Positions 42,706-51,560 of a stretch of 64,000 bases of DNA are shown piece after piece. This DNA is from Thermohalobaculum sp039513195 (GTDB lineage: Bacteria; Pseudomonadota; Alphaproteobacteria; Rhodobacterales; Rhodobacteraceae): NCBI GenBank assembly GCA_039513195.1, contig JBCCRM010000014.1:1-64000 (forward strand). The letters are read 5' to 3'. The translations under genes were made by a program, and so were the position numbers. The notes under the pieces are model-generated. The model ran no database searches. It was not told where the DNA came from and saw nothing but the letters and a program-made list of their open reading frames with translations. Numbering within the stretch: position 1 is the first letter of the stretch; each line of letters opens with the position of its first letter.

Positions 42706-43946
42706 CGCAACCCCTCGCCGTTGCCTCGCAGCTCCTCCGGGGGGCAACACTCGCAGTCCTGCTCCTCGCCGCCGGTTGCACCACTGTGCTGGTCCGCTCC
42801 GCCGTGCCGGAGGAAGCGATCGAGACCGCCGCCCCTTATGGGATCGATACCGGCCAGGTTAGGCTTTGGGGCGACAGTCTCAGCGGCGAAATGGTGGAGT
42901 TCGTCCGTCAAAGCCGGACGGCCGCATTTTCCCAGGCGAATGCCGAGGATATCGCGGCAGGACGCACCATCGAAAACGATATCATCGCCTTCTCCGGCGG
43001 CGGGCCGGACGGGGCCTTCGGGGCGGGCCTGCTGGCCGGGTGGACCGCGCGGGGAGACCGGCCAGAGTTTCATCTGGTCACCGGGGTCTCGACCGGCGCG
43101 ATCCTGGCGCTCTACGCCTATCTCGGCCCGGAATACGACGAGACCTTGCGCGAGATCTACACCACCTTCGAGACCGACGATCTGGTCACGCCGGCTATTT
43201 TCGCCGGGCTGACCGCCGGCACCGCCCTGCTCGACGCGCGGGGCTATCGCGACCTGATCGAGCGCTATATCGACGATGCAATCATCGCAAAGCTTGCGGA
43301 GGAGCACCGCAAAGACCGGATCCTGCTGCTCGGCACGACCAATATCGATGCCTCTCGGCCAGTCATCTGGAACATCGGTGCGATTGCCGATAGCGGCCAT
43401 CCCCAGGCAAAGCGGTTGATCCACGACGTGATCCAAGCCTCTTCGGCGATCCCAGCCGCCTTTCCGCCGGTCCTGATCCCCGTGATCGCCGACGGGAAGC
43501 GCCATGACGAGATGCATGTGGATGGCGGGGCGACGGCGCAAGTGGTTCTGTTCAGCCCACAGCTGCGGTTCAGGGATCTCGACGAAGCGCTGGAGGTGCA
43601 GGTCAACCGCCGGATCTGGATCGTGATCAACAACCAGCTCAAGAAGCCCTATGGCCCCGTGCGCCCGCGCGTGTTCTCGATTGCGGCCAAGGCGGCGTCC
43701 AGCCTGATCGGCGGTTCCGGAAATGGCGATGTCTACCGGATCTTTGCGATCGCGCAGCGCGATGGGGCCGATCTCAACATCGTCTCGATCCCGCGCAGCT
43801 TTGCGCTGGTGGCCGACGAACCCTTCGATCCGGCCTATATGGGCGCGCTCTACGACCTTGGCGCCCAGATCGGGTTGGAGGGCGAAAGCTGGAACGCCTA
43901 TCCGCCGGACTTTGCGCCACCGTTGGAAGCAGCCGAGGGCAGCTGA
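42702..43946 (+). CDS. Patatin-like phospholipase lipoprotein
   Basis: A 414-residue lipoprotein with lipobox LLAAGC (Cys26). The patatin catalytic dyad is present: oxyanion-hole GGGPDGAFGAG near 99-109, nucleophile elbow GVSTG (Ser near 131), and the Asp motif VDGGATA (near 276). It should hydrolyse acyl lipids at the envelope; substrate is not known. Third gene of the DUF3300-DUF2950-patatin cluster, linked by ATGA overlap to DUF2950. Confidence 0.9.
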   Translation: MTQPLAVASQLLRGATLAVLLLAAGCTTVLVRSAVPEEAIETAAPYGIDTGQVRLWGDSLSGEMVEFVRQSRTAAFSQANAEDIAAGRTIENDIIAFSGGGPDGAFGAGLLAGWTARGDRPEFHLVTGVSTGAILALYAYLGPEYDETLREIYTTFETDDLVTPAIFAGLTAGTALLDARGYRDLIERYIDDAIIAKLAEEHRKDRILLLGTTNIDASRPVIWNIGAIADSGHPQAKRLIHDVIQASSAIPAAFPPVLIPVIADGKRHDEMHVDGGATAQVVLFSPQLRFRDLDEALEVQVNRRIWIVINNQLKKPYGPVRPRVFSIAAKAASSLIGGSGNGDVYRIFAIAQRDGADLNIVSIPRSFALVADEPFDPAYMGALYDLGAQIGLEGESWNAYPPDFAPPLEAAEGS

Positions 43947-43970
43947 TCCCGGCCCGGCTTGCAGGGCTAC

Positions 43971-44073
43971 AGCACTTTCCAGCCAATCTGAGGCAGATTG
44001 GCGTCGCGAAAATGCGTCAAAACAATACCTTAGAGCGCGAGAACCGATGCAATCGGGTCGGAAAGCGCTCTAG
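43971..44073 (-). repeat. Dispersed intergenic repeat, copy 2
   Basis: The minus-strand counterpart of the repeat at 12715-12819, about 84 percent identical by eye. This copy overlaps the 3' end of the broken IS630-type transposase; the reading frame of the transposase C-terminus runs into it. It therefore either belongs to the end of that insertion element or is an independent element hit by it. Confidence 0.75.
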
Positions 44074-44989
44074 AGCAGGTTCCCATCCCTCGGGTTCATC
44101 GCCTGAGGCTGCGAAGTCGTTTCGGCATTCGTCGGTGGTAAAGGCGTCAAGCGCAGCGCCAACGGCGTCTCAGAGCGCGCCGCGGTTGGGTGCTGTCGCC
44201 CGGCGGGGCAGCGTCTATTGCTTTGATGATGCAATCTCGCATGCGGTCAGATCCCGGCTGCACGAACCGCAGGGCCACGCCCGCCGCCACTACGGCCTCG
44301 GATGGCAGCGCCCTGGTTGGCTGCGGAAGCTGCCCGTGATGACCACATCGCCGGGGCGCAGCGTGGGGACGAGAACTCTCCGGACATAGGCGCGGAAGAT
44401 CTCGCCGTCACCGGGCCGTCCATGATCACAGCCGCCGCCCCCCAAGCCTGAGGCCCGCGACGAAGGTCGTGATGCACCAATGCCGCTGTGGGATCGCCGG
44501 TGCTCGCTGCGGGGCTGCCGTCCGCACCGACCCGCAATTGCGTTTGGCATTGGCCATCGGGCCCGGACCGACGGCGCCCCGGTGGCTCATTCTCATCGGG
44601 AAAGATAGGCGTATCTCGGTTCACGTCTCGCTGCGCCTCGAACAGGGTTTGCGCGCGGCATGGTCCCGATGACGGATGGTGCACCGTCGAAGGCGGGAAG
44701 CCCTCGCCCGGTGCGGCCCCAAGCCGCTCGGCGATCGCAACGGGCGTGATGTGCAAGGCCTCCTCGAAAATCGCGAAGATCGTCGGGCCGAGCGCCTCAG
44801 GATGGCCCGAGCGCATGCCGCCGCCTTGCGCGCAGCGTGCCGGGGGCCAGTCTCGCGCGACAGCGGATGCCACTTGAGCGCTGCCGTAGGCGCGAGACCC
44901 AACTGGGCAGCCGCAGACCGGCATCTTCGGCCCGCATCGATGGCCTCAACGACGCGCGCTCTCCGATCCAGGGAACAAGCTTGGGTCAT
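44060..44989 (-). pseudogene. Decayed IS630-family transposase
   Basis: Fragments in at least three minus-strand frames assemble to an IS630-type transposase. These include MTQACSLDRRARVVEAIDAG at the start (ATG 44989), then AIAERLGAA with FPPSTVHH and FEAQRDVNRDTPIFPDE, then GDGEIFRAYVRRVLVPTLRPGDVV, then DAFTTDECRNDFAASG near the end. The DDE aspartate region is disrupted. Frameshifts and small deletions make it non-functional. It is flanked by GC-rich non-coding DNA. Terminal inverted repeats were not identified. Confidence 0.82.
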
Positions 44990-45516
44990 CAAGGCTGGCC
45001 TCCTCACGAGCCTTTGCCGTGAATCCCGCCCAAAGCACAAAGGTCATCCCGGCCAGCAACCCGGTAAGGTCACATCGTATGCTAGGCCGCCGCCGATCCG
45101 GACCGTCCCCGCGTTACCGCCCGGACAGACCGGGCGCGGGTCAAGGCTGCGCGCGGGTACCGTGCGCACCGGGCTTGCCCGGCTTGGCCTTGAGGCACGC
45201 CCGGCTGTCCGAGAGGCTCGGTCAGAACCGCGGCTCGCGGTTCTCCCCAGCACCGGCCCCAACCCTGCCAAGCCGCACGGCACACCGGTCAGCTCTCGCG
45301 GAAGGCGCACCCGCCCGGCGCGGCCCGGGGCTTGGGGGCCTCCTTGACGGTGCGACCGGGCGCCTCGTTGCGGTGGGTGGGCGGGGCCCCGGGCCGCGCC
45401 AGGCGGCGTCAGCCGCCATTCCCGACCGAAATGCTATGCATAGGCTTTGTGCATAGGACGTGTATGCGCTGTGAATGGAAAAAACAGCGCGTTTTCATGG
45501 GACTACCGACGGACAT
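44990..45516. other. GC-rich non-coding stretch
   Basis: About 530 bases between the dead transposase and the MocR gene. It has short palindromes, for example the hairpin 45225-45232 with 45236-45243 (loop GCT), but no convincing reading frame, tRNA or operon signal. It is probably degraded DNA of the same insertion event. Confidence 0.4.
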
Positions 45517-46989
45517 TCAGGCAGCCGCTAATCGCTGCACGCAGGCCGCCAGATGCGCGATCCCGTCGGGGATGCGTTCGGCGGGGATCGAGGAAAAGCC
45601 GAGCCGAAACTGGTTTCGTCCATCCATGTCGTCGAAGAAGAACGGCGCCCCGGGTTCGATCACCACCCCGCGCTCCAGCGCGCGCGCCTCCAGATCGGCG
45701 GCATCCAAGCCCTTGGGCCCGGTCAGCCAATAGCTCGAGCCACCGAAACCGGGCATCGCCGCCCATCCCGGTAGATGCTGCCCCAGCGCCTGCTGCATCA
45801 CCTGCCACCGCTCGCGATAAACCCGATGCAGCCGACGCACCATCACGTCGTAATGGCCATTGGCGAGGAACAGCGCGGTGGCCCGCTGATTGTTCCCCGG
45901 CGGATGGCGCAGCATCAGCCGCCTCAGGCCCCGCAGCGGCCTGATCAACGCCTCGTCCGCCACCAGAAAGCCCAGCCGTAAACCCGGCATCAGCGACTTC
46001 GAGAAAGATCCCACATAGACCACCCGCCCCTCGGCATCGAGGGATTTCAGCGCGGGCAGGGGCGTCCCGATGTAATTGGTCTCGAATTCATAGTCGTCCT
46101 CGACCACCACGAAATTCTCCGCCGCCGCAGCACCCAACAGCGCATGGCGGCGCTCCAAGCTCATCGTCACAGTGCTCGGCGATTGGTGGGACGGCGTGCA
46201 GAACACCAGCTCCGCGCCCTCAAGACGGCCATCGGCCGCCATCCCGTTCGCATCCACCGGTGCCGCCGCGACGCAATCCGTGCGCAACATCAACATGTTG
46301 CGCAGATCCGGATAGCCCGGATCCTCGATCACGCACCGGGTCTGCCGCCCGACCAACAGCGCCGCGATCAGGTAGAGCGCGTTCTGCGCGCCGAGCGTGA
46401 TCAGCACCTGTTCCGGGCGCGCCAGAATGCCCCGCCGCGGCAGGATGCGCCGCATGATCTGCTCAACCAGCAGAGGGTCGTCGTCGGCGTAGTGATCCTG
46501 CGTCCAGGCATCGAGCCAGCGCCGCCCCATCGCCTGGCGCACGCAATCGCGCCACTCGGCGATGGGAAACACCTCCTGATCGACCTGACCGTAGACGAAG
46601 GGATAGGGGTGGGTCGGCCAATCCCGGGCCCGCTCCACATAGCGCTCCTGGCCAAGATCCTTGACCATCCGTGCCTGCCAATCGACCAGGCCGGACCCAA
46701 CCTCCCGCCCGGCAGCAGGCCGGTCGGCAATGCCGTCCACGGCCTCGGCGTCCACATAAAAGCCGGAACGCTCCCGCGCGACCAAGAACCCCTCCGCCAC
46801 CAGGGCTTGATAGGCCAGCGTCACGGTGTTGCGGCTGACCTTCAGCCGACCCGCCATCGCCCGGGTGGAGGGCACTGGCGCGCCGGGCGCCAACTGCCCC
46901 TCGGTGATCGCCTCGATCAGCACCTCGCGGATCTGCGCCTGTAGGGTCGCCGGTCGCGAGCGCTCGAGATGATAGAGGGCATCGCGCAT
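45517..46989 (-). CDS. MocR/PdxR-like PLP-dependent regulator (GntR family)
   Basis: A 490-residue fusion of an N-terminal GntR winged helix (about 8-75: LQAQIREVLIEAITEGQLAPGAPVPSTRAMAGRLKVSRNTVTLAYQALVAEGFLVARERSGFYV) to an aminotransferase-like domain (about 120-490) with VLITLGAQNALYLIAALL, VVEDDYEFETNY and the PLP-Lys in YVGSFSKSLMPGLRLGFLV. MocR proteins bind PLP and an amino acid or its derivative and typically control a neighbouring gene. It is divergent from an omega-aminotransferase gene, which fits that role. The start is ATG 46989. Confidence 0.93.
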   Translation of the reverse strand: MRDALYHLERSRPATLQAQIREVLIEAITEGQLAPGAPVPSTRAMAGRLKVSRNTVTLAYQALVAEGFLVARERSGFYVDAEAVDGIADRPAAGREVGSGLVDWQARMVKDLGQERYVERARDWPTHPYPFVYGQVDQEVFPIAEWRDCVRQAMGRRWLDAWTQDHYADDDPLLVEQIMRRILPRRGILARPEQVLITLGAQNALYLIAALLVGRQTRCVIEDPGYPDLRNMLMLRTDCVAAAPVDANGMAADGRLEGAELVFCTPSHQSPSTVTMSLERRHALLGAAAAENFVVVEDDYEFETNYIGTPLPALKSLDAEGRVVYVGSFSKSLMPGLRLGFLVADEALIRPLRGLRRLMLRHPPGNNQRATALFLANGHYDVMVRRLHRVYRERWQVMQQALGQHLPGWAAMPGFGGSSYWLTGPKGLDAADLEARALERGVVIEPGAPFFFDDMDGRNQFRLGFSSIPAERIPDGIAHLAACVQRLAAA

Positions 46990-47020
46990 GTGGCCTGATC
47001 CTTGCGCTCGAACTGGTGCT

Positions 47021-47064
47021 AGGTTGCTGTTAGGATACGGTTTACCGGATCATGAATGCAACCT
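47021..47064. promoter_or_regulatory. Divergent promoter region with inverted repeat (MocR operator candidate)
   Basis: Between the MocR and aminotransferase starts lie an AGGTTGC/GCAACCT inverted repeat (47021-47027 with 47058-47064) and, within it, an interrupted palindrome CGGTTTACCG (47038-47047). The arms are 30 bases apart, suiting an operator bound by a dimeric regulator and the divergent promoters between them. Confidence 0.5.
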
Positions 47065-47083
47065 CGCCAGGAGTTTGGGCCCG

Positions 47084-48424
47084 ATGCACGACATGGACAT
47101 CGCAACCGCCGACCGTGCCAACTCGCTCGAAGAGCATTGGATGCCCTTCAGCGGCAACCGCGACTTCAAGGAGAACCCGCGGCTGATCATCAAGGGCAAG
47201 GGCATGTATTACACCGATCACAAGGGTGGTCAGGTGATCGACGGCTCCTCGGCGCTGTTCTGCTCGCCCGCCGGCCACGGGCGCAAGGAGATCGCCGATG
47301 CTGTGCATGCGCAGCTGCTGCAGAACTCCTACTCCGCACCGTTCCAGCTCGGCCATCCGCTGGTCTTCGAGCTCGCGCGGAAGGTGGCCAAGCTGCTACC
47401 GGAGCCGATGAACCATGTGTTCTTCGTCAACTCAGGCTCGGAGAGCATTGATACGGCGCTGAAAATGGTGATGGCCTACCACCGAGCCCGCGGCGAGGCA
47501 CAGCGCATCCGCTTCGTGAGCCGCGAGCGCGCCTATCACGGCGTCAATATGGGCGGCGTCAGCCTTTCCGGCATGGTCAAGAACCGCGAGACCTTCCCGG
47601 TGGTGATGCCCAATGTCGTGATGATGCGCCACACCTGGACGGGCGAGGAGCTGTTCTGCGAGGGACGACCGAAGCAGCGTGGCGCAGAATTGGCGGAAGA
47701 TCTGGAGCGGTTTTGCCAGACCTATGGCGGATCGACCATTGCCGCGGTCTTCGTCGAGCCGGTGGCGGGCTCGACCGGCACGTTGGTGCCGCCGGAAGGG
47801 TATCTGGAGCGGATCCGCGAGATCTGCGACAAACACGGGATCCTACTGGTCTTCGACGAGGTGATCACCGGGTTCGGACGCCTCGGCGCGCCGTTTGCCA
47901 GCCAGCTCTTCGGGGTGACGCCGGATATCTGCACCATGGCGAAGGCGCTGACCAATGGCTGCATCCCGATGGGCGCCGTGGCCGTCCGCGACGAGGTCTA
48001 TGAGACGGTCACCAATGCCTCGCCGGACAATGCCATCGAGTTCTTCCACGGCTACACCTATTCCGGCCACCCGGCCGCCTGTGCGGCGGGGATTGCGGCG
48101 CTGAATATCTATGAGCGCGAGGGGCTGTTCGAGAAGGCGACCGAGCTGGCGCCCTATTTCTTCGAGGCAACGATGCGGTTGAGGGACCACCCGCTGGTGA
48201 AGGATATCCGCACCATCGGGATGATGTCGGGGATCGAGGTGCACCATGATGGCGCGCCCGGCCGTCGTGGGCAGGAGATGCAGAAGGCACTGTTCTGGAA
48301 TGGCTGCCATGTGAAGTTTACCGGCGATGTCGCGATCGTGGCGCCGGCGTTCATCGCCGGCCGGGATCATGTGGACGAGATCATCGACCGTCTGCGTGTG
48401 ACCCTCGACCAGTTTGCGGCCTGA
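47084..48424 (+). CDS. Omega-amino acid:pyruvate (class III) aminotransferase
   Basis: A 446-residue class III PLP aminotransferase. Characteristic stretches are HWMPFSGNRDFKENPRLI near the N-terminus, VFFVNSGSESIDTALKMVMAYHRARGEAQR, LLVFDEVITGFGRLG, and the Schiff-base Lys in MAKALTNGCIPMGAV. It resembles beta-alanine/omega-amino acid:pyruvate transaminases. The GABA- or beta-alanine-type substrate fits a MocR inducer. ATG 47084 is used (MHDMDIATAD); ATG 47093 is also possible. Divergent from the MocR gene. Confidence 0.88.
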   Translation: MHDMDIATADRANSLEEHWMPFSGNRDFKENPRLIIKGKGMYYTDHKGGQVIDGSSALFCSPAGHGRKEIADAVHAQLLQNSYSAPFQLGHPLVFELARKVAKLLPEPMNHVFFVNSGSESIDTALKMVMAYHRARGEAQRIRFVSRERAYHGVNMGGVSLSGMVKNRETFPVVMPNVVMMRHTWTGEELFCEGRPKQRGAELAEDLERFCQTYGGSTIAAVFVEPVAGSTGTLVPPEGYLERIREICDKHGILLVFDEVITGFGRLGAPFASQLFGVTPDICTMAKALTNGCIPMGAVAVRDEVYETVTNASPDNAIEFFHGYTYSGHPAACAAGIAALNIYEREGLFEKATELAPYFFEATMRLRDHPLVKDIRTIGMMSGIEVHHDGAPGRRGQEMQKALFWNGCHVKFTGDVAIVAPAFIAGRDHVDEIIDRLRVTLDQFAA

Positions 48425-48738
48425 CCCAGAGGCTGCGGCCTTCGAGTGAAACGGAATCGCCGGGCTAAGCCCGGCGATGGGTCGCTGCCCTTCGGCCTGT
48501 CGCGGCGCAAGCGCCGCTTTCGGCCGAACGCGCCCATTGCACCGGCAACGCACCGTTCCGGATATCGAGCAGGTTATGGGCCGGAGGTCGAAACCCGGCT
48601 GCAAAGACAGCCCGTGGCGCTCACCCTCAAGGCCCGTTTCGCAAGGCCTGGCAACGTTGTGGCCAAATCGAGCTCACGCCCGAAGTGTCCGCCAAGACGA
48701 GGCCACCTTCACCCGTCGCGCGGGCTTCGCTGAGGTGT
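48425..48738. other. Intergenic region with two hairpins
   Basis: The 314-base gap between convergent genes contains a 9-bp hairpin (48457-48465 with 48469-48477, loop TAA) and a larger nested one (48491-48528) given separately. No gene, RNA gene or mobile element was seen in the rest. Confidence 0.5.
48491..48528. terminator. Nested stem-loop terminator between convergent genes
   Basis: Outer arms TTCGGCC (48491-48497) and GGCCGAA (48522-48528) enclose inner arms GCGGCGC (48502-48508) and GCGCCGC (48511-48517), with the inner arm followed by TTT on the plus strand. Together with the 9-bp hairpin 14 bases before it, this should end the aminotransferase transcript and shield the convergent Dcp gene. 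Confidence 0.65.
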
Positions 48739-50748
48739 TTAGGCCGCCGTTTCGACCAAGCCTCGACCCTCCAACAGAGCCTCCGGTCCCGGCAGCGCAC
48801 CCCGGAAAGCGCGATAGGCAGCCTCCGGTTCCCGGCGTCCGCCGGCGGCGTAGATATGGTCCCGCAACTTCGCAGCCGTGGCGCCGTCGAAGGGATCGCC
48901 CGCCTCCTCGAAGGCACGGAAGGCATCCGCATCCATCACCTCCGACCACATATAACTGTAATATCCCGCCGAATAGCCGTCCCCCGCGAAGACATGCTGG
49001 AAATGCGGCGTCGCGTGGCGCATGGCGATGGCCGCAGGCATCCCGATCTCCGCCAGGGTCTGTGCCTGTTTGGCCTGCGGATCGGGGACCTCGCCCGCCA
49101 CATGCATGTCGAGATCGACCAGCGCCGAGGCGACATATTCGACGGTCTGAAAGCCCTGATTGAAGGTCCGCGCGGCCTCGATCCGATCGATCAGATCCTT
49201 GGGCATCGGCGCCCCGGACTGGTGGTGACGGGCATGGCGCTCGAGGATCTCAGGCACCTCCAGCCAGTGTTCGAAAAGCTGACTCGGCAGTTCCACGAAG
49301 TCCCGGGCGACCGACGTGCCTGAGATCATCGGATAGCGCAGATCAGACAGCATGCCGTGCAGAGCATGGCCGAATTCGTGAAACAGCGTCAGCGCATCGT
49401 CCCAGCTCAAAAGGCAGGGATCGCCCTTGGCGAAGTTGCACGTGTTCATAACAATCGGGCGTTCCGGCTGACGGAGCTTTTGCTGGCTGCGATAGCCGCT
49501 CATCCAGGCGCCGGAGCGTTTGCTCGGCCGGGCGAAGTAATCGCCGACGAAAAGCGCGAGATGGGCGCCGTCGCGGTCCAGGACCTCCCAAGCACGGGCA
49601 TCGGTGTGGTGCAGCGCAACCCCGTCGACCGGGCGGAACGAGAGGCCGAAGAGGCGTCCCGCCACGTCGAAGGCCGCCTCGATAACCCCGTCGAGGGGCA
49701 GGAAGGGCTTCACCTCCGCCGCATCAAGATCGTGGTCGCGCTTGCGCAGCTTCTCGGCGTAGAAGCGCCAGTCCCACGGGGCGAGGGTGATGTTCGCCCC
49801 CTCTTCCGCCGCGAGGTCCTGGAGCGCGGCGGCCTCGCGTTCCGCCTTTGCGCGCGCCGGCTGCCATACCCGCATCAGAAGCGCCCGCACCCGGTCGGAC
49901 GACTTCGCCATTTGGTGTTCGAGCTTGAAGGCAGCGAAATCCGGGTGGCCGAGGAGGCCTGCCTGCTCCGCCCGTAGCGTCAGCATCTCGGCCACCAGGG
50001 GCCAGTTGGAAGCCTCGCCCCGCCCGGTCCAGGCTTTCCATGCGGTCTCGCGCAGGTCGCGCCGAGTGGAAAAGGTGAGGAAGGGCTCGACCGAGGAGCG
50101 CGACAGGGTGATCGCATGCCCGGTCTCGCCGCCGCGGGCCTTTGCATCTTCTGCCGCCGCGGCGACCAGGAAATCCGGCAGCCCGTCGAGATCGCCCTCG
50201 CCGAGCCAGAGGACCCAGTCGGCCTCGTCCTTCAGTACGGTCTGCGAGAATGCCGTGCCGAGACTTGTCAGCCGCTCCAGCACCCCACGTAACCGGGTCT
50301 GCTTGTCCTCGGCCAGATCCGCGCCACCGCGCACGAAGAGCCGGCGGTAGAGCTCGGCGACCCGGGCCTCCTCGCCCTCCAGCCCGCCTTTGTCGAGCAC
50401 GGCCTTCACCCTGGCCCAGAGCCGCGGATCCATCCGCATCGCCGCGAAATGGGCGGTCAGCTTTGGCCCGATCTCACGCTCGATCGCCTGTAGCTCCGGG
50501 TTGGTGTGGGACGCCGAGAGGTTCCAGAAGACGGCGCCGACCTTGTCGAGCGCATGGCCAGAAAGCTGGAGGGCCAGCATGGTGTTCTCGAAGGTCGGCG
50601 TCGCGGGATCGGTGGCGATCGCCTCCCACTCTGCCCTTTGTTCCGTCATCGCGGCCTCGAAGGCCGGGCGGAAATGGCTATCCTCGATCCGGTCGAAGGG
50701 CGGCAGGCCGAACGGGGTGGTCCAGTTTTCGAGAAGCGGGTTGGTCAT
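48739..50748 (-). CDS. dcp: M3 family peptidase, peptidyl-dipeptidase Dcp-like
   Basis: A 669-residue zinc metallopeptidase of family M3. The zinc motif HEFGHALHG is near residue 456, and the N-terminus NPLLENWTTPFGLPPFDRIEDSHFRPAFEAAM matches Dcp/oligopeptidase A. It should remove dipeptides from the C-terminus of peptides (Dcp) or cleave small oligopeptides (OpdA); length and the MTNPLLENWTTPFGLPPFD opening favour Dcp. Cytoplasmic. A GST gene lies six bases upstream on the same strand. Confidence 0.92.
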   Translation of the reverse strand: MTNPLLENWTTPFGLPPFDRIEDSHFRPAFEAAMTEQRAEWEAIATDPATPTFENTMLALQLSGHALDKVGAVFWNLSASHTNPELQAIEREIGPKLTAHFAAMRMDPRLWARVKAVLDKGGLEGEEARVAELYRRLFVRGGADLAEDKQTRLRGVLERLTSLGTAFSQTVLKDEADWVLWLGEGDLDGLPDFLVAAAAEDAKARGGETGHAITLSRSSVEPFLTFSTRRDLRETAWKAWTGRGEASNWPLVAEMLTLRAEQAGLLGHPDFAAFKLEHQMAKSSDRVRALLMRVWQPARAKAEREAAALQDLAAEEGANITLAPWDWRFYAEKLRKRDHDLDAAEVKPFLPLDGVIEAAFDVAGRLFGLSFRPVDGVALHHTDARAWEVLDRDGAHLALFVGDYFARPSKRSGAWMSGYRSQQKLRQPERPIVMNTCNFAKGDPCLLSWDDALTLFHEFGHALHGMLSDLRYPMISGTSVARDFVELPSQLFEHWLEVPEILERHARHHQSGAPMPKDLIDRIEAARTFNQGFQTVEYVASALVDLDMHVAGEVPDPQAKQAQTLAEIGMPAAIAMRHATPHFQHVFAGDGYSAGYYSYMWSEVMDADAFRAFEEAGDPFDGATAAKLRDHIYAAGGRREPEAAYRAFRGALPGPEALLEGRGLVETAA

Positions 50749-50754
50749 TGAGCC

Positions 50755-51390
50755 TCACAATTGGCAGGATGGGCGCGCGCGAATGGTCTCGAGCCAGCGG
50801 GCGAGATTGGCGAGCTCCGCGGGTATCGGATACTTGATGATGCGCATGAAGTCGACGGCGACAATCGCGGTGATATCGGCGACCGTCAGGCGGTCGAGCG
50901 CAAGCCACTGGCGCCCTGCCAAGCGCGTGTCCAGCGCCGAAAGCCGTCCGGCGATCCGGTCGCGGTTGACCGCACCCCAAGCGGGGCACTGATCCTCCAT
51001 CACCGCCATTTTCGGGTTGGTGTGCCGAAAGGCGAACCCCACCGCGGTGAAGAGTCCGAACTCCACGCGGCGCTGCCACATATCGACCACCGCGCTCTCG
51101 AAGGCATCACGGCCCATGAGATTGGGCTCCGGATGCAGCGCCTCGATATACCGGCAGATCGCCTGGGTCTCGGTGAGGATGGTACCGTCCGACAACTCCA
51201 GCGCCGGGACCTGGCTGACCCCCACCTTCTCTAGATAGTCGGGGGCTTTATGCTGCCCCTCGATCAGGTTCAGCTCGTGGCGTTCAAGCGAGACGCCCTT
51301 TTCGGCGAGAAAGATGTTCACCCGCCGCGGATTGGGCGCGCGGGGTTGATCGAAGAGGCAAACCGGCTCCGGCAGCGTCAGGGTATCCAT
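50755..51390 (-). CDS. Glutathione S-transferase
   Basis: A 211-residue GST: thioredoxin-fold N-terminal domain (about 8-82: CLFDQPRAPNPRRVNIFLAEKGVSLERHELNLIEGQHKAPDYLEKVGVSQVPALELSDGTILTETQAICRYIEALHP) and all-helical C-terminal domain (95-205, with RLTVADITAIVAVDFM). Conserved features are the cis-Pro in QVPAL and the ET segment in ILTETQAIC. ATG 51390 with AAGGA upstream is chosen within a longer frame. Substrate unknown. Cotranscribed with dcp. Confidence 0.9.
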   Translation of the reverse strand: MDTLTLPEPVCLFDQPRAPNPRRVNIFLAEKGVSLERHELNLIEGQHKAPDYLEKVGVSQVPALELSDGTILTETQAICRYIEALHPEPNLMGRDAFESAVVDMWQRRVEFGLFTAVGFAFRHTNPKMAVMEDQCPAWGAVNRDRIAGRLSALDTRLAGRQWLALDRLTVADITAIVAVDFMRIIKYPIPAELANLARWLETIRARPSCQL

Positions 51391-51560
51391 GGCAACGTCC
51401 TTGCGGCATCCTTCGGCAGACGTAGGCATCGCCGGCACAGATCGCCAGTCCGCCGGGATTGCCCACTCTGCGCGTGCCAAGGGGGCGGGTCGAGAGGCTT
51501 GATCCCGGCCCGAGCGGGGATTTACACCCTCACCAACTGCGCTGAATGGGAGAGTGTCGT

